DNA of 64,000 bases from Ruminococcus turbiniformis (GCF_020687545.1 NZ_JAJEQX010000007.1:62001-126000); one strand, 5' to 3'. Positions 17,296 to 26,753 are shown, counted from the first letter of the stretch. Numbers and translations are program-made. The notes: generated by a model from the letters alone, not told the origin.

Positions 17296-17311
17296 TTCGG
17301 AGGGACGGATT

Positions 17312-18265
17312 TTGGACGCAGAGAGAGATAAAATATTAAACGCAATGGAACAGGTCGGCGGGGTGATCTTCGGCAAAAGCCGCGAGATCCGGGAGATTAT
17401 GCTGGCGATTCTCGCCAACGGACACGTCCTTCTGGAGGATATCCCGGGCGTGGGGAAGACGACGCTTGCGCTCGCCTTTTCCCGGTCGATGAGCCTGGAT
17501 TTCCGGAGAATCCAGTTTACTCCGGATGTGCTCCCGTCGGATCTGACGGGATTCTCTGTTTACCGGAGGGAAGAAGAGAAATTCGTATATCAGGAGGGAA
17601 ATGTCTTCTGCAACCTGCTTCTGGCGGACGAGCTGAACCGTACTTCGCCGAAGACACAGTCTGCTCTTCTGGAGGTAATGGAGGAGAGAAAAGTGACGGT
17701 GGAGGGCGTGACCCGGGAAGTGCCGGTTCCCTTCTTTGTTATAGCAACGCAGAATCCGTCCGGAGCAGCCGGCACGCAGCGGCTTCCGGAAGCTCAGGTG
17801 GACCGGTTCATGATGTCCCTGTCGATCGGATATCCGGATCGTGAAAGTGAGCTGAACCTGGCAAAGGGGATCGGATATGAGGACAGACTTCACAGTGTCA
17901 GACCGGTGCTGGAAAGGAAGGAGCTTCTTGATATCCAGAGAGAAATATGCGAAGTGTATATCAAAGACTCCGTGTACCGGTATATTGTCAGCCTTGTCAG
18001 AGCGACAAGAGAGCACAGCCGTCTGCTTCGCGGCGGCAGCCCCAGGGCAACGATCGCCCTTGTGAGACTTTCCCGGGCGGCGGCGTGGCTTAACGGGCGG
18101 GATTATGTCACGCCCGGGGATGTGGCGGAACAGTTCCCCTATATTATAAGACACCGCATTTCCCTGAACGGCGGTGCAGAGATGGAAAATGTGACGAAAG
18201 AGGACATTATACAGGATATTACAGAGTCAGTGGAGAGGCCGCCTCTGGGAGAAAAGATGCGATGA
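17312..18265 (+). CDS. MoxR-family AAA+ ATPase
   Basis: 317-residue AAA+ chaperone-like ATPase of the MoxR/RavA clade. Walker A is EDIPGVGKTTLA, Walker B LLADELNRTSPKTQ, sensor VIATQNPSG, and the arginine-finger region is LPEAQVDRFM. The start is taken as TTG 17312 because GGAGGG lies seven bases before it; earlier in-frame ATG codons lie inside yaaA. First gene of a three-gene operon with a DUF58 protein and a transglutaminase-like membrane protein, a partnership conserved across bacteria and thought to act on the cell envelope. Confidence 0.9.
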   Translation: MDAERDKILNAMEQVGGVIFGKSREIREIMLAILANGHVLLEDIPGVGKTTLALAFSRSMSLDFRRIQFTPDVLPSDLTGFSVYRREEEKFVYQEGNVFCNLLLADELNRTSPKTQSALLEVMEERKVTVEGVTREVPVPFFVIATQNPSGAAGTQRLPEAQVDRFMMSLSIGYPDRESELNLAKGIGYEDRLHSVRPVLERKELLDIQREICEVYIKDSVYRYIVSLVRATREHSRLLRGGSPRATIALVRLSRAAAWLNGRDYVTPGDVAEQFPYIIRHRISLNGGAEMENVTKEDIIQDITESVERPPLGEKMR

Positions 18266-19461
18266 AGAAAGCGGTATATATCATTGTCATGGCAGCAGCG
18301 TGGTATATCGCGGGGATGTACAGGCTGTTTCCGTTCATGGTACTGGCTGTGGCGCAGGTTATGGCGTTCTTTGTGATGCTGATTGTGTCGCGGTATCTGA
18401 GGGGCGGAGTCTTTGCTGCGCCCGCGGGCACGGTTGTGGAGGCTGAGAGAGGAGCCGGATGCGGAATTCCGGTTGATGTTGAGAACAGAAGGAAGATATC
18501 CGCTGCCAGGTTCACCATCCGCATGAAGGTGAGATACAGAGGAGAGAAGAGGGGAAAAACCGAAAGATTTACCGGGAATATCAGCGCAGAGAGCCGCATC
18601 CGGATCCTTGTCCCTGTACACACGCCTCACTGCGGTGTCCTGAAGGCGGAGCCGGAGGAAATGAAAGTGTACGACCCGTTGTCCCTCTTCGGTGCAAAAG
18701 GATCGTTTGACGGCGCGGTGGATGTGGTTGTCTTTCCGGTAAAGAGAAGGGCGAATATTGTCTTTGAGGAGCCGTATCCGGGGCTGAGCCGGGGCGGAGA
18801 GAATACGGGAAGAGACGGAAAGGCGGCAGAGTACGGAGACGTGAAGTTTCTCAGAGAATACAGAGAGGGAGACTCCAGCAGAGCCATACACTGGAAACAG
18901 AGCGCCCGGACAGATACGCTCTGGGTCAGAGAGTATGAGCCGGAACCGGAACGGCACACAGAGCTCAGGCTTGATCCGTGGGGGAAAAAGGATTCCGGAG
19001 AGATGATTCCGGACGCGTTCTACGAGATTCTGTACGCACTTTTATGCGGTCTGGCGGAAAACGGAAGCAGTGTGACTGTAAGATGGACAACTCCGGCAGG
19101 GAAACCGTCGTCCTATTGGATTTCGGATGATGACAGTGCCAAACGGATGCTCTGCGAACTGTTTGCGGACGACGCCGCCGCCTGGAGGGAAAACCGGGAC
19201 GGAGAGGAAGCAGAAAATACGGTGTCAGAAGCAAACCGGGCGAAGAAAGAAAAGAGCCGGGCATACAGCAGAAGCCGCGCGAAGAAAGAAAAGAGTCAGG
19301 TATACAGCGGGAGCCGGGCGCATACAGGAAACAGCGCCGGGGCGGAGCCGGGGTATATTCTGGACGGGAGTCTGAGGCTGATGCGGGGAAACGAAACGGT
19401 GTTTTGTTTCTCGCCGGATCTTTATGAGGAGGAACTGGAGCGGGTTACACTTTATCTGTAG
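18262..19461 (+). CDS. DUF58 domain-containing membrane protein
   Basis: 399 residues. Two N-terminal hydrophobic helices (about 3-20 and 26-45), a beta-rich middle, and the DUF58 signature REGDSSRAIHWKQSARTDTL near 200-220, followed by a vWA-like region. A segment near 320-360 repeats Lys/Ser/Arg/Ala runs (AKKEKSRAYSRSR, AKKEKSQVYSGSR), a short internal duplication not expected for the family. It overlaps the MoxR gene by ATGA, so the two are coupled. Exact role unknown. Confidence 0.88.
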   Translation: MKKAVYIIVMAAAWYIAGMYRLFPFMVLAVAQVMAFFVMLIVSRYLRGGVFAAPAGTVVEAERGAGCGIPVDVENRRKISAARFTIRMKVRYRGEKRGKTERFTGNISAESRIRILVPVHTPHCGVLKAEPEEMKVYDPLSLFGAKGSFDGAVDVVVFPVKRRANIVFEEPYPGLSRGGENTGRDGKAAEYGDVKFLREYREGDSSRAIHWKQSARTDTLWVREYEPEPERHTELRLDPWGKKDSGEMIPDAFYEILYALLCGLAENGSSVTVRWTTPAGKPSSYWISDDDSAKRMLCELFADDAAAWRENRDGEEAENTVSEANRAKKEKSRAYSRSRAKKEKSQVYSGSRAHTGNSAGAEPGYILDGSLRLMRGNETVFCFSPDLYEEELERVTLYL

Positions 19462-19489
19462 ATAACAGCAGGTTATCAGGTGGTAAGCG

Positions 19490-21814
19490 ATGAAAAAGAC
19501 AGCGGAAAGAAGAAAAAGAAAAACGGAGCAGTGGATGGCGCCGGTGTTCCAGATGACAGGAACTGCCTGCGTCCTTATTTTTCTCATGTCTGTCAGCGGA
19601 AGCGGAACAGGCGCGTGGTATCTTTTTGCGGCTGCGGCCGTGCTGTCTCTTCTTCTGTGGCAGATCTCGCTGAGACGGAAAAAATGGATGGCGCCGGCGC
19701 TGCTTCTTCTCTTCGGGGGAACGGCGGCGCTGTTTTTCTTTTTGAGGGAACCGGCTGTTCAGGGGCTGGAGTATATTGCCGGAAGCATTGCGGGAACTGC
19801 CGGGGATACAGAAGCGGCGGCCGGAACTGCAGCGGGGAGTGCGGCAGGGACAGAAACGGCGTTTCTTCTGATTCTGCCTGCCCTGACCGTGCTTTTATCT
19901 GTTCTTCTGTACGGACTGCATCTGTTCTGGCCGGTATATGCAGCGGTTACTGTTTTGTTTCTCTCCGGACCGCTGCTTGGGGCGGAGATAATGACACCGT
20001 CCGTCTTCGCTATGTGCGTGTTTCAGACAGTGTTCTGGATCCGGCAGACGCAGGCGGCAGGAGGCAGAAGAAACGCGGGGGCACTGGCGCTTACTGCGGC
20101 GCTTTTTGCCGCAGCGCTTGTGGCTGTGAGTGCCAATGCCGACTGGTTTTACGACAGAGTATATGACGCAGAGGGAATGCTGCAGAGAACTGTGCGGCGG
20201 TTCGACGGGAATGCCGACAGCCCGGCCAGCGGAACAATCAGCAGAGGCAACCGGTACCCGGCGGGCGAGGAGAAGCTGGAAGTGTGGGTTACGGAAGAAC
20301 CTTCGGAGACGCTGTACCTGAAGGGCTTCAGCGGAGGCAGTTACACGGACGGAGAGTGGCTTCCGAATACAGATGAAGAACTCTTTGACCGCATGGAGGA
20401 ACAGTATCTGCACTGGGGAAGCTGGAGCGACTGGATTCCGGGAATGTACAGCTCCCTCTATTTTTCCATGAACTGGATGCAGAATACAGAGGATGAGATC
20501 CGGCAGATGACAGTGGTGGAGCTGGACCGGTCGGAGACACAGTGGTATCAGCCGTATTACGGGATATGGACGAATTCCGGACAACTTTCACTGGGAGCGG
20601 TCGGGTATGAGTTCCGGTATTATGAGCAGGCGGATATGAAACCGGACTGGGATCAGCTTTCGGCCGAATATGAATCCACCGGAAATTCATACCGTGAGCT
20701 TAAGGACGCCTACATGGCTGTGGCACAGGAGGCATATACAGAATTTGATGCCGGAGAGACTCCGCGGCTTGCAGAGCTGTGCAGGGAGAATCCACAGGAG
20801 GACTTAAGCCATGTCACGTCATTTATCCTGCATACGCTGAACAGCAGGGCGGAATATACGATGACGCCGGGGATGTTCCGGTTCAACCAGGACCCGGTGG
20901 AATATTTTCTTTTTGAGAGCGGACAGGGATACTGTCAGCATTTTGCCTCGGCGGCGGCGCTGATGTACCGGATGTATGGAGTCCCTGCCAGATACGCGGC
21001 GGGGTACGTCCTTTCCCCGTCGGATTTTGAGCAGCAGGAAAACGGACTGTACCGTGCGGTGGTGACAGACGAGGCGGCACACGCATGGCCGGAGATTTTC
21101 CTTGAGAACTACGGATGGACTCCGGTGGAGGTCACTCCGTCCGCTGCCGGGGAGGCCGCGCACTATCCGGGATTTGACAGCTCTGTGTACGACACGATAC
21201 GTTCGGAGAGCGGCTGGAGTGATTCGGACGGGACACAGGCAGAAGATGCGCAGGCGGATGAGCAGGAAGAGCAGGCCGGCGGGGAGCAGAGCGGAAGCGG
21301 CACAGACCCGGCGGAGCGGATACTCACATCAGCCGGAGAGAGGATTGGAAACGCAGTCGGAAAACTGATTCCCGATACGGTATGGGGGAAAGTTCTGCTG
21401 GCAGCTGCGGCTTTGGCAGCGCTTGGAGCTGTTCTGTATGTTCTGCATATCCGCAGGGCAAAAAGATGGGAGCGCCTTCTTAAAAACGGCGGAGTAAGAC
21501 CGGTGTTCGGAAGGATGATGGAGCTCATCCACTATGCGGGGATTCTGACGGATTTTGACGGACAGGAAGAGGCGTTCCCGCAGAGGCTCTCCGAAGAGAT
21601 CGCATGCATTTCCGGGGAGGAGGCAGAGCGCCTTGTGCGTCTTGTGACAGAAGCCGCGTTCGCGAGAAACGGGGGAGAAAACTCCGGTGAGGATGCCCGG
21701 GCTGCAGAGGATGTGTACCGCATTTACCTGAGCGCGGGAAAGGAAGTGATCGCCTCCCTCCCGCGGCACAGAAAGATTGCGGCACGGGTCAGATGGCCGG
21801 AAATATCTGTGTAA
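19490..21814 (+). CDS. Transglutaminase-like membrane protein (TgpA-type)
   Basis: 774 residues with about six N-terminal membrane helices, an extracellular transglutaminase core, a low-complexity Asp/Glu/Gln/Gly linker (about 575-610), one more membrane helix (about 635-655) and a cytoplasmic tail. The catalytic Cys is C482 in GQGYCQHFASAAALMYR and the His is H531 in DEAAHAWPEIF; the third position lies in GWTPVEVTPS, with Glu where many members have Asp. Third gene of the MoxR/DUF58/TGase operon. Substrate unknown. ATG 19490 has AGGTGG upstream. Confidence 0.88.
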   Translation: MKKTAERRKRKTEQWMAPVFQMTGTACVLIFLMSVSGSGTGAWYLFAAAAVLSLLLWQISLRRKKWMAPALLLLFGGTAALFFFLREPAVQGLEYIAGSIAGTAGDTEAAAGTAAGSAAGTETAFLLILPALTVLLSVLLYGLHLFWPVYAAVTVLFLSGPLLGAEIMTPSVFAMCVFQTVFWIRQTQAAGGRRNAGALALTAALFAAALVAVSANADWFYDRVYDAEGMLQRTVRRFDGNADSPASGTISRGNRYPAGEEKLEVWVTEEPSETLYLKGFSGGSYTDGEWLPNTDEELFDRMEEQYLHWGSWSDWIPGMYSSLYFSMNWMQNTEDEIRQMTVVELDRSETQWYQPYYGIWTNSGQLSLGAVGYEFRYYEQADMKPDWDQLSAEYESTGNSYRELKDAYMAVAQEAYTEFDAGETPRLAELCRENPQEDLSHVTSFILHTLNSRAEYTMTPGMFRFNQDPVEYFLFESGQGYCQHFASAAALMYRMYGVPARYAAGYVLSPSDFEQQENGLYRAVVTDEAAHAWPEIFLENYGWTPVEVTPSAAGEAAHYPGFDSSVYDTIRSESGWSDSDGTQAEDAQADEQEEQAGGEQSGSGTDPAERILTSAGERIGNAVGKLIPDTVWGKVLLAAAALAALGAVLYVLHIRRAKRWERLLKNGGVRPVFGRMMELIHYAGILTDFDGQEEAFPQRLSEEIACISGEEAERLVRLVTEAAFARNGGENSGEDARAAEDVYRIYLSAGKEVIASLPRHRKIAARVRWPEISV

Positions 21815-21837
21815 ATCCGCGTGAATGAACTGTGATA

Positions 21838-21867
21838 TTGTCTGCCGCCCCCTGTTTGTGGTATCAT
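21838..21867 (+). promoter_or_regulatory. SigmaA-type promoter for the EndoQ-UvrD gene
   Basis: -35 TTGTCT (21838-21843), 18-base spacer, -10 TATCAT (21862-21867), 30 bp before the start codon. It gives the fusion gene its own transcript independent of the TgpA operon. Confidence 0.6.
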
Positions 21868-21897
21868 AGAGGGAACGCGGAGGACAGGTGATTTTAT

Positions 21898-24800
21898 ATG
21901 TACATAGCAGATTTGCATATCCACTCCAGATACTCAAGAGCCACGAGCAAAGACTGTACGCCGGAGCATCTGGATCTGTGGGCGAGAAAGAAAGGGATTC
22001 ATATCGTCGGGACAGGGGATTTTACCCATCCCGCATGGAGGGAGGAACTCTCCGAAAAGCTTACGCCGGCGGAGGACGGGCTCTATGTTCTGAAAGACGA
22101 GTACCGGATCGGCGGAGCCATACCCGGGGAGATCCGCCCGAGATTCGTTGTCTCTGGAGAGATCAGTTCCATATACAAGAAAAACGGCAGAGTGCGCAAG
22201 GTTCACAGCCTGATTCTTCTTCCGGGACTGGAAGATGCGCAGAAAATTTCAGCCCGGCTGGAACAGATCGGAAATATCCACTCGGACGGACGCCCGATTC
22301 TCGGACTCGACTGCCGCGATCTGCTGGAGATTACCCTTGAGATATCGCCCGGGTCGGTGTATGTGCCCGCTCACATCTGGACGCCTCATTTTTCCCTGTT
22401 CGGCGCATTCTCAGGGTTTGACACAGTGGAAGAGTGCTTTGAGGATCTGACGCCGCATATCCATGCGATGGAGACCGGGCTGTCCTCTGATCCGCCAATG
22501 AACTGGAGAGTGTCAGCGCTTGACCGGTATCAGCTGATCTCCAACTCGGACGCCCATTCGCCGGCAAAACTCGGCCGGGAGGCGAATCTGCTCGATATTC
22601 CCATGTCGTATCAGGGACTTTCGGACGCGATTCAGACCGGAAAAGGACTGTACGGAACGATCGAGTTTTTCCCGGAAGAGGGAAAATATCATATGGACGG
22701 ACACCGGAAATGCAACCTCTGTCTGACTCCGGCGGAGACGATGAAATACGGCGGAAAATGCCCGGTGTGCGGACGGAAAATCACGGTGGGAGTTTCCCAC
22801 CGGGTTGAGGAACTCTCAGACCGTGCGGAAGGGTATGTAAGGGAAAATGCCAAGCCCTTTGAGAGCCTTGTGCCTCTCCCGGAGGTGATCGGAGCCTGTG
22901 TCGGGCATTCTGCCGCGAGTGTGAAAGTGCAGCGGGAATACGAGCGGATGGTACAGGAACTGGGGCCGGAGTTCGAGATTTTAAGGACAATTCCGGCGGA
23001 CGAGATACGAAAAGCCGCGTCAGAGCGCATTGCCGAGGGGATTGAGCGGCTGCGGGAAGGAAAGGTCGAGCGGATTCCGGGATTTGACGGAGAGTACGGT
23101 GTGATCCGTCTGTTCAGCGCGGAAGAACTCCACAATACCGAGGGGCAGATGAGCTTCTTTGACATGATCGGCGTTCCGGAAACGAAAGTATCCGTCGGAA
23201 AGAAGGCGGCACGAGAAGAAACGGATCCCGGAGAAGGTGCCGGGGTGAAATCTGAAAGGACCGCTGAGGCAAAATTTGAAAGGATCGCTGAGGCGGAACA
23301 GGAAGGAAATTCCGAAGCAAAGTCTGAAAGGAACGCTGAGGCGGAACATGGAAGGAATGTCGAAGCAGAACATGGAAGGGGTGACGGAGCGGATACGGAA
23401 AGAGATGCCGGAATGTTCTCAGGGCTGAATCCGGAGCAGGAATATGCCGTCCGGTGTACGTCTCCCCACATTGCCGTCAAGGCAGGGCCGGGCACGGGAA
23501 AGACGAAGACGCTCATATCCAGGCTGCGATATCTTCTGGAATACCGGAAGGTCCGTCCGGGAGAGATCACGGCAGTGACTTTTACGAATCAGGCGGCGGC
23601 CGAGATGCGCGAACGCCTTATCCGAGAAACCGGGAAAAAGACGATCGGAAGATCGCTCCAGATCGGGACATTCCACGCTGTCTGCATGAATTTCCTCAAA
23701 GAACTCGGGGAAGAGTTCTCATTGATTGACAGCGGAGAGCAGAAAGCCTTTGCAGAGGAGGCTCTGGAGGAGACGAGGCTTTCCATGAAGACCGGAGAAT
23801 TTCTGGAATCTGTATCCCGCAGAAAATCAGGGATGACAAAAACGGGCATGAAATCGGGAATGACAGAACCGGGCGGCGGGGATGATATACTCTGGCAGCA
23901 GACTGTGGACCGGTACGAGGAGAGAAAGCGGAAGGCAGGGCTTCTGGACTTTGATGATCTTCTTCTGAGAACAGCGGAACGCATCCGGATCGGGCAGGTG
24001 CCGGACGGATGGGAGAAACGCTTCCGCTATCTTCTGACAGATGAGTTTCAGGATATCAATCCGGTTCAGCTGGAACTGATCCGGCTGTGGAGCGGCGCGG
24101 GAAGAGAGCTGTTCGTGATCGGAGATCCGGATCAGTCGATCTACGGATTCCGCGGGGCAGACGCTGCGTGCTTTGACCGGCTGAAAATGGAGTATGATGA
24201 TCTGGAACTGATCACGCTGAAGGAAAACTACCGGTCATCGCCCCAGATTCTGCGCGCTGCAGAGGCTGTGATTTCCGGCGGAGCAGAGAGCAGACTTCAT
24301 CCGAACTGTCCGGACAATGTGCCGGTGCGGATCGTGCGTTCGGAGAGCTCCGGCGGCGAGGCGGTCTTTATCGCCAAAGAGATCGGGCGCATGACCGGAG
24401 GAATCGGCATGCTGGAAGCTCAGGAAGCGGCATGGGAGTCGGGAGAGAGGAAGATCAGGTCTTTCGACGAGATTGCCGTACTCTGCCGGACCCATCATCA
24501 GGCGGAGATTGTGGAGCGGTGCCTGAAAAAGGAAAGCATCCCGTATATTATGGCGGGAAGGGAAGACTTCCTGAATGCGGAACGTGTGCAGAACAGTCTG
24601 AGATTTTTCCGTCTGCTGGAAATCAGCACTTCGATACGGGAGGGAAATATATGGGAAGAACTGGCCCGCGAGTGCGCTTCCGGCCTCTGGGAGCTTGAGT
24701 GGAGCCCGATGGCGGCGGAAGCGGTGAGAAACGCCGCGGAAAAATACCTGCCGCTTTACAGAAAACAGAAGCCGGAGCGGTTTATAAAACAGTGGGCGGA

Positions 24801-25248
24801 AGATATGGGATTTACAGACGATCCCGACGTGAAAAAGCTTCTGCAGATGACGGTGTTTTACCGGAGTATGCCGGAGTTCCTTCAGACGGTCGGACTGGGC
24901 GTGGAGAGTGACCTGAAGCGCTGTCAGGACAAGAAATATGTGTCCGGGGCTGTCACGGTCATGACGCTTCACGGTTCCAAGGGGCTGGAGTTCCCTGCGG
25001 TGTTTATCTACGGAGCGGATCAGGGATCGATCCCTCTGGAGAGCGAGAGCCATCCGGCGGACACAGAGGAGGAGCGGCGGCTGTTCTACGTGGGAATGAC
25101 ACGGGCGAAAGAAGAGCTGATCCTGACCGCAGCGAAAGAACCGTCGGAGTTTCTGGAAGAGCTTCCGGAAGGACTGGCCGCCTCTGAGAACGCGGCGAGA
25201 AAGAAAAGAGAAGAAAACTGGCATCAGATGAACCTTTTTGACATGTGA
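21898..25248 (+). CDS. Endonuclease Q-like PHP nuclease fused to UvrD/PcrA-type helicase
   Basis: 1116 residues with two enzymes in one chain. Residues 1-420 match EndoQ-type PHP phosphoesterases: DLHIHSRYSRA, GTGDFTHPAW, PAHIWTPHFSLFG, SNSDAHSPAKLGREAN, and a zinc site C272/C275/C288/C291. Residues 430-504 form a charged linker of repeated Ala-Glu/Glu-Arg-Asn units. Residues 505-1110 are a superfamily 1A helicase: GPGTGKT (530-536), DEFQDINPVQ, GDPDQSIYGFRGAD, LKENYRSS, MTLHGSKGLEFP, RRLFYVGMTRAKEEL. EndoQ nicks 5' of deaminated bases; fusion to a 3'-5' helicase suggests a nick-and-unwind repair machine (inference). The nearby alkyltransferase-like gene also points to excision repair. Confidence 0.9.
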   Translation: MYIADLHIHSRYSRATSKDCTPEHLDLWARKKGIHIVGTGDFTHPAWREELSEKLTPAEDGLYVLKDEYRIGGAIPGEIRPRFVVSGEISSIYKKNGRVRKVHSLILLPGLEDAQKISARLEQIGNIHSDGRPILGLDCRDLLEITLEISPGSVYVPAHIWTPHFSLFGAFSGFDTVEECFEDLTPHIHAMETGLSSDPPMNWRVSALDRYQLISNSDAHSPAKLGREANLLDIPMSYQGLSDAIQTGKGLYGTIEFFPEEGKYHMDGHRKCNLCLTPAETMKYGGKCPVCGRKITVGVSHRVEELSDRAEGYVRENAKPFESLVPLPEVIGACVGHSAASVKVQREYERMVQELGPEFEILRTIPADEIRKAASERIAEGIERLREGKVERIPGFDGEYGVIRLFSAEELHNTEGQMSFFDMIGVPETKVSVGKKAAREETDPGEGAGVKSERTAEAKFERIAEAEQEGNSEAKSERNAEAEHGRNVEAEHGRGDGADTERDAGMFSGLNPEQEYAVRCTSPHIAVKAGPGTGKTKTLISRLRYLLEYRKVRPGEITAVTFTNQAAAEMRERLIRETGKKTIGRSLQIGTFHAVCMNFLKELGEEFSLIDSGEQKAFAEEALEETRLSMKTGEFLESVSRRKSGMTKTGMKSGMTEPGGGDDILWQQTVDRYEERKRKAGLLDFDDLLLRTAERIRIGQVPDGWEKRFRYLLTDEFQDINPVQLELIRLWSGAGRELFVIGDPDQSIYGFRGADAACFDRLKMEYDDLELITLKENYRSSPQILRAAEAVISGGAESRLHPNCPDNVPVRIVRSESSGGEAVFIAKEIGRMTGGIGMLEAQEAAWESGERKIRSFDEIAVLCRTHHQAEIVERCLKKESIPYIMAGREDFLNAERVQNSLRFFRLLEISTSIREGNIWEELARECASGLWELEWSPMAAEAVRNAAEKYLPLYRKQKPERFIKQWAEDMGFTDDPDVKKLLQMTVFYRSMPEFLQTVGLGVESDLKRCQDKKYVSGAVTVMTLHGSKGLEFPAVFIYGADQGSIPLESESHPADTEEERRLFYVGMTRAKEELILTAAKEPSEFLEELPEGLAASENAARKKREENWHQMNLFDM

Positions 25249-25281
25249 CGGGTCTGAGCCTGAAAGGAGATATAAATTCAT

Positions 25282-26118
25282 ATGAAACTGGGAGAAAAAC
25301 AGGTGCTGACCGCAGTGAAAAAGGTGGATTTCGGCATGTATCTGGGCAGTGAGGAGGAGAGAGTGCTCCTTCCGAAAAAGCAGGTTCCGGAGGGGCTTGA
25401 GCCGGGAGATCCGGTGGAGGTCTTTCTGTACAAAGATTCTTCCGACCGTCTCATTGCCACGACAAACGAGCCGAAGCTGACGCTCGGGAAACTCGCTGTG
25501 CTTGACGTGGCGGACGTGGGACGTGTGGGAGCGTTTCTTGACTGGGGACTGGAGAAAGATCTTCTGCTTCCCTTCAAAGAGCAGACGTGGAAAGTGCAGA
25601 AGGGCGACCGGTGTCTTGTAAGCCTCTATATCGACAAGAGCGGCAGGCTGTGCGCGACGATGAAGATTTATCCGCTTCTGCGGACAGACTCGCCTTACAG
25701 AAAAGACGATACGGTAAAGGGAACGGTTTATGAAGTGAGCCAGAATTTCGGCGCGTTTGTAGCCGTGGACAACTGCTATTCCGCACTGATCCCGCGAAGG
25801 GAAATCTATGGCAGGATTACCCCGGGACAGGAGATCGAGGCAAGAGTGACGGCGGTAAAGGAAGACGGCAAGCTGGATCTGAGCGTCAGGGGAAAGATCC
25901 CGGAGCAGATGGACGCAGACGCAGAGAAGATCATGAATAAAATTGAAAAGAACGGCGGGATACTTCCGTTTACGGACAAGGCGGACCCGGAGCGCATCAG
26001 CACGGAGTTCGGCATGAGCAAAGCGGCATTCAAGCGCGCTGTCGGCAGACTCCTCAAAGAGAAGAAAATCAGGATCGATCACGAGCGGGAACAGATACTT
26101 GCAATCCGGATCAAATAG
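25282..26118 (+). CDS. cvfB: CvfB/YitL-like S1 RNA-binding protein
   Basis: 278 residues: three S1-type OB folds (about 1-60, 65-130, 145-210) and a C-terminal winged helix (STEFGMSKAAFKRAVGRLLKEKKI). This is the architecture of CvfB/YitL, a putative RNA-binding regulator. ATG 25282 with AAAGGAG upstream. It lies 33 bp after the helicase gene, probably in the same transcript. Confidence 0.88.
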   Translation: MKLGEKQVLTAVKKVDFGMYLGSEEERVLLPKKQVPEGLEPGDPVEVFLYKDSSDRLIATTNEPKLTLGKLAVLDVADVGRVGAFLDWGLEKDLLLPFKEQTWKVQKGDRCLVSLYIDKSGRLCATMKIYPLLRTDSPYRKDDTVKGTVYEVSQNFGAFVAVDNCYSALIPRREIYGRITPGQEIEARVTAVKEDGKLDLSVRGKIPEQMDADAEKIMNKIEKNGGILPFTDKADPERISTEFGMSKAAFKRAVGRLLKEKKIRIDHEREQILAIRIK

Positions 26119-26144
26119 GCTATAATTGTGTTATGCGGGCAGCA

Positions 26145-26422
26145 TAGCGTCAGTGTACAAGGGACAATACGGTCGCTGAAGGGCTGATTTGGGCTCCTTC
26201 TGCGTTACTTTCCCTCCGCGTACGTCTCTGTACGCGTCGATCAAGTGCCTTGAAGGCCCCCAAATCAGTACCTTCACGACTCGAAGACTCCAACCGCAGC
26301 AATTTCGGTGATTTTCAAGGCAGACGATAGAGGCGTACTGGACGTACGCCGATTGAGGATAACACAGAAAATCGCCGAAATTACGCGGTTTGGAGCGTGT
26401 TGCCTCTTGTACACTGACGCTA
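26145..26422. mobile_element. 278-bp palindromic element with 17-bp perfect terminal inverted repeats
   Basis: The ends TAGCGTCAGTGTACAAG (26145-26161) and CTTGTACACTGACGCTA (26406-26422) are exact reverse complements. Inside are three hairpins: arms 26174-26193 with 26259-26278 (CTGATTTGGG core), CGCGTAC with GTACGCG (26218-26236), and long arms 26290-26316 with 26367-26393 enclosing GGCGTAC/GTACGCC. No gene inside. The shape fits a MITE-like unit or a structured RNA. The whole 26119-26469 stretch holds nothing else. Confidence 0.7.
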
Positions 26423-26469
26423 AGCTACGAGAACACATTCGTTTCATGGGCAGTCAGGAGGAATATCTT

Positions 26470-26709
26470 ATGAAAGTTCAGAATATCACAGATGTAGAGG
26501 GCCTTTTCAGAGTGATCGACACATGCAGGGGCAAGGTAGAGCTTGTGACAGGAGAGGGAGACAGGCTGAATCTGAAGTCAAAACTGTCTCAGTATGTCTC
26601 TATGGCGAGTGTCTTTTCAAACGGCGAGATTCCGGAGCTGGAAATCGTCACGTATGAGAAAGAGGATACGGATAAGCTGATCCGGTTTATGCTCGGAAGG
26701 AAAGAGTAG
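26470..26709 (+). CDS. HPr-like fold protein lacking the phospho-histidine
   Basis: 79 residues; start at 26470 fixed by AGGAGG eight bases upstream. The pattern VELVTGEGDRLNLKSKLSQYV followed by IPELEIVTYEKEDTDKLIRFM resembles the second half of PTS HPr proteins (VNAKSIM ... G.DE..A...L), but the N-terminal His active-site loop is missing. If the fold is right it cannot carry phosphate from enzyme I. It lies upstream of dnaE. HPr relationship is a guess from pattern. Confidence 0.55.
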   Translation: MKVQNITDVEGLFRVIDTCRGKVELVTGEGDRLNLKSKLSQYVSMASVFSNGEIPELEIVTYEKEDTDKLIRFMLGRKE

Positions 26710-26753
26710 CATTTTCCTGCAGAAGAGAACGGAGGAAACTTGTGGGGCGGTTC

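Noticed and set aside
24235-26082. A 615-codon open frame on the minus strand
   Set aside because: It lies antisense to the helicase and CvfB genes and spans both; no ribosome site, no domain. Open only because of the codon bias of the real genes.
26308-26469. Long N-terminal extension of the HPr-like gene
   Set aside because: It lies in the palindromic element; AGGAGG fixes the start at 26470.
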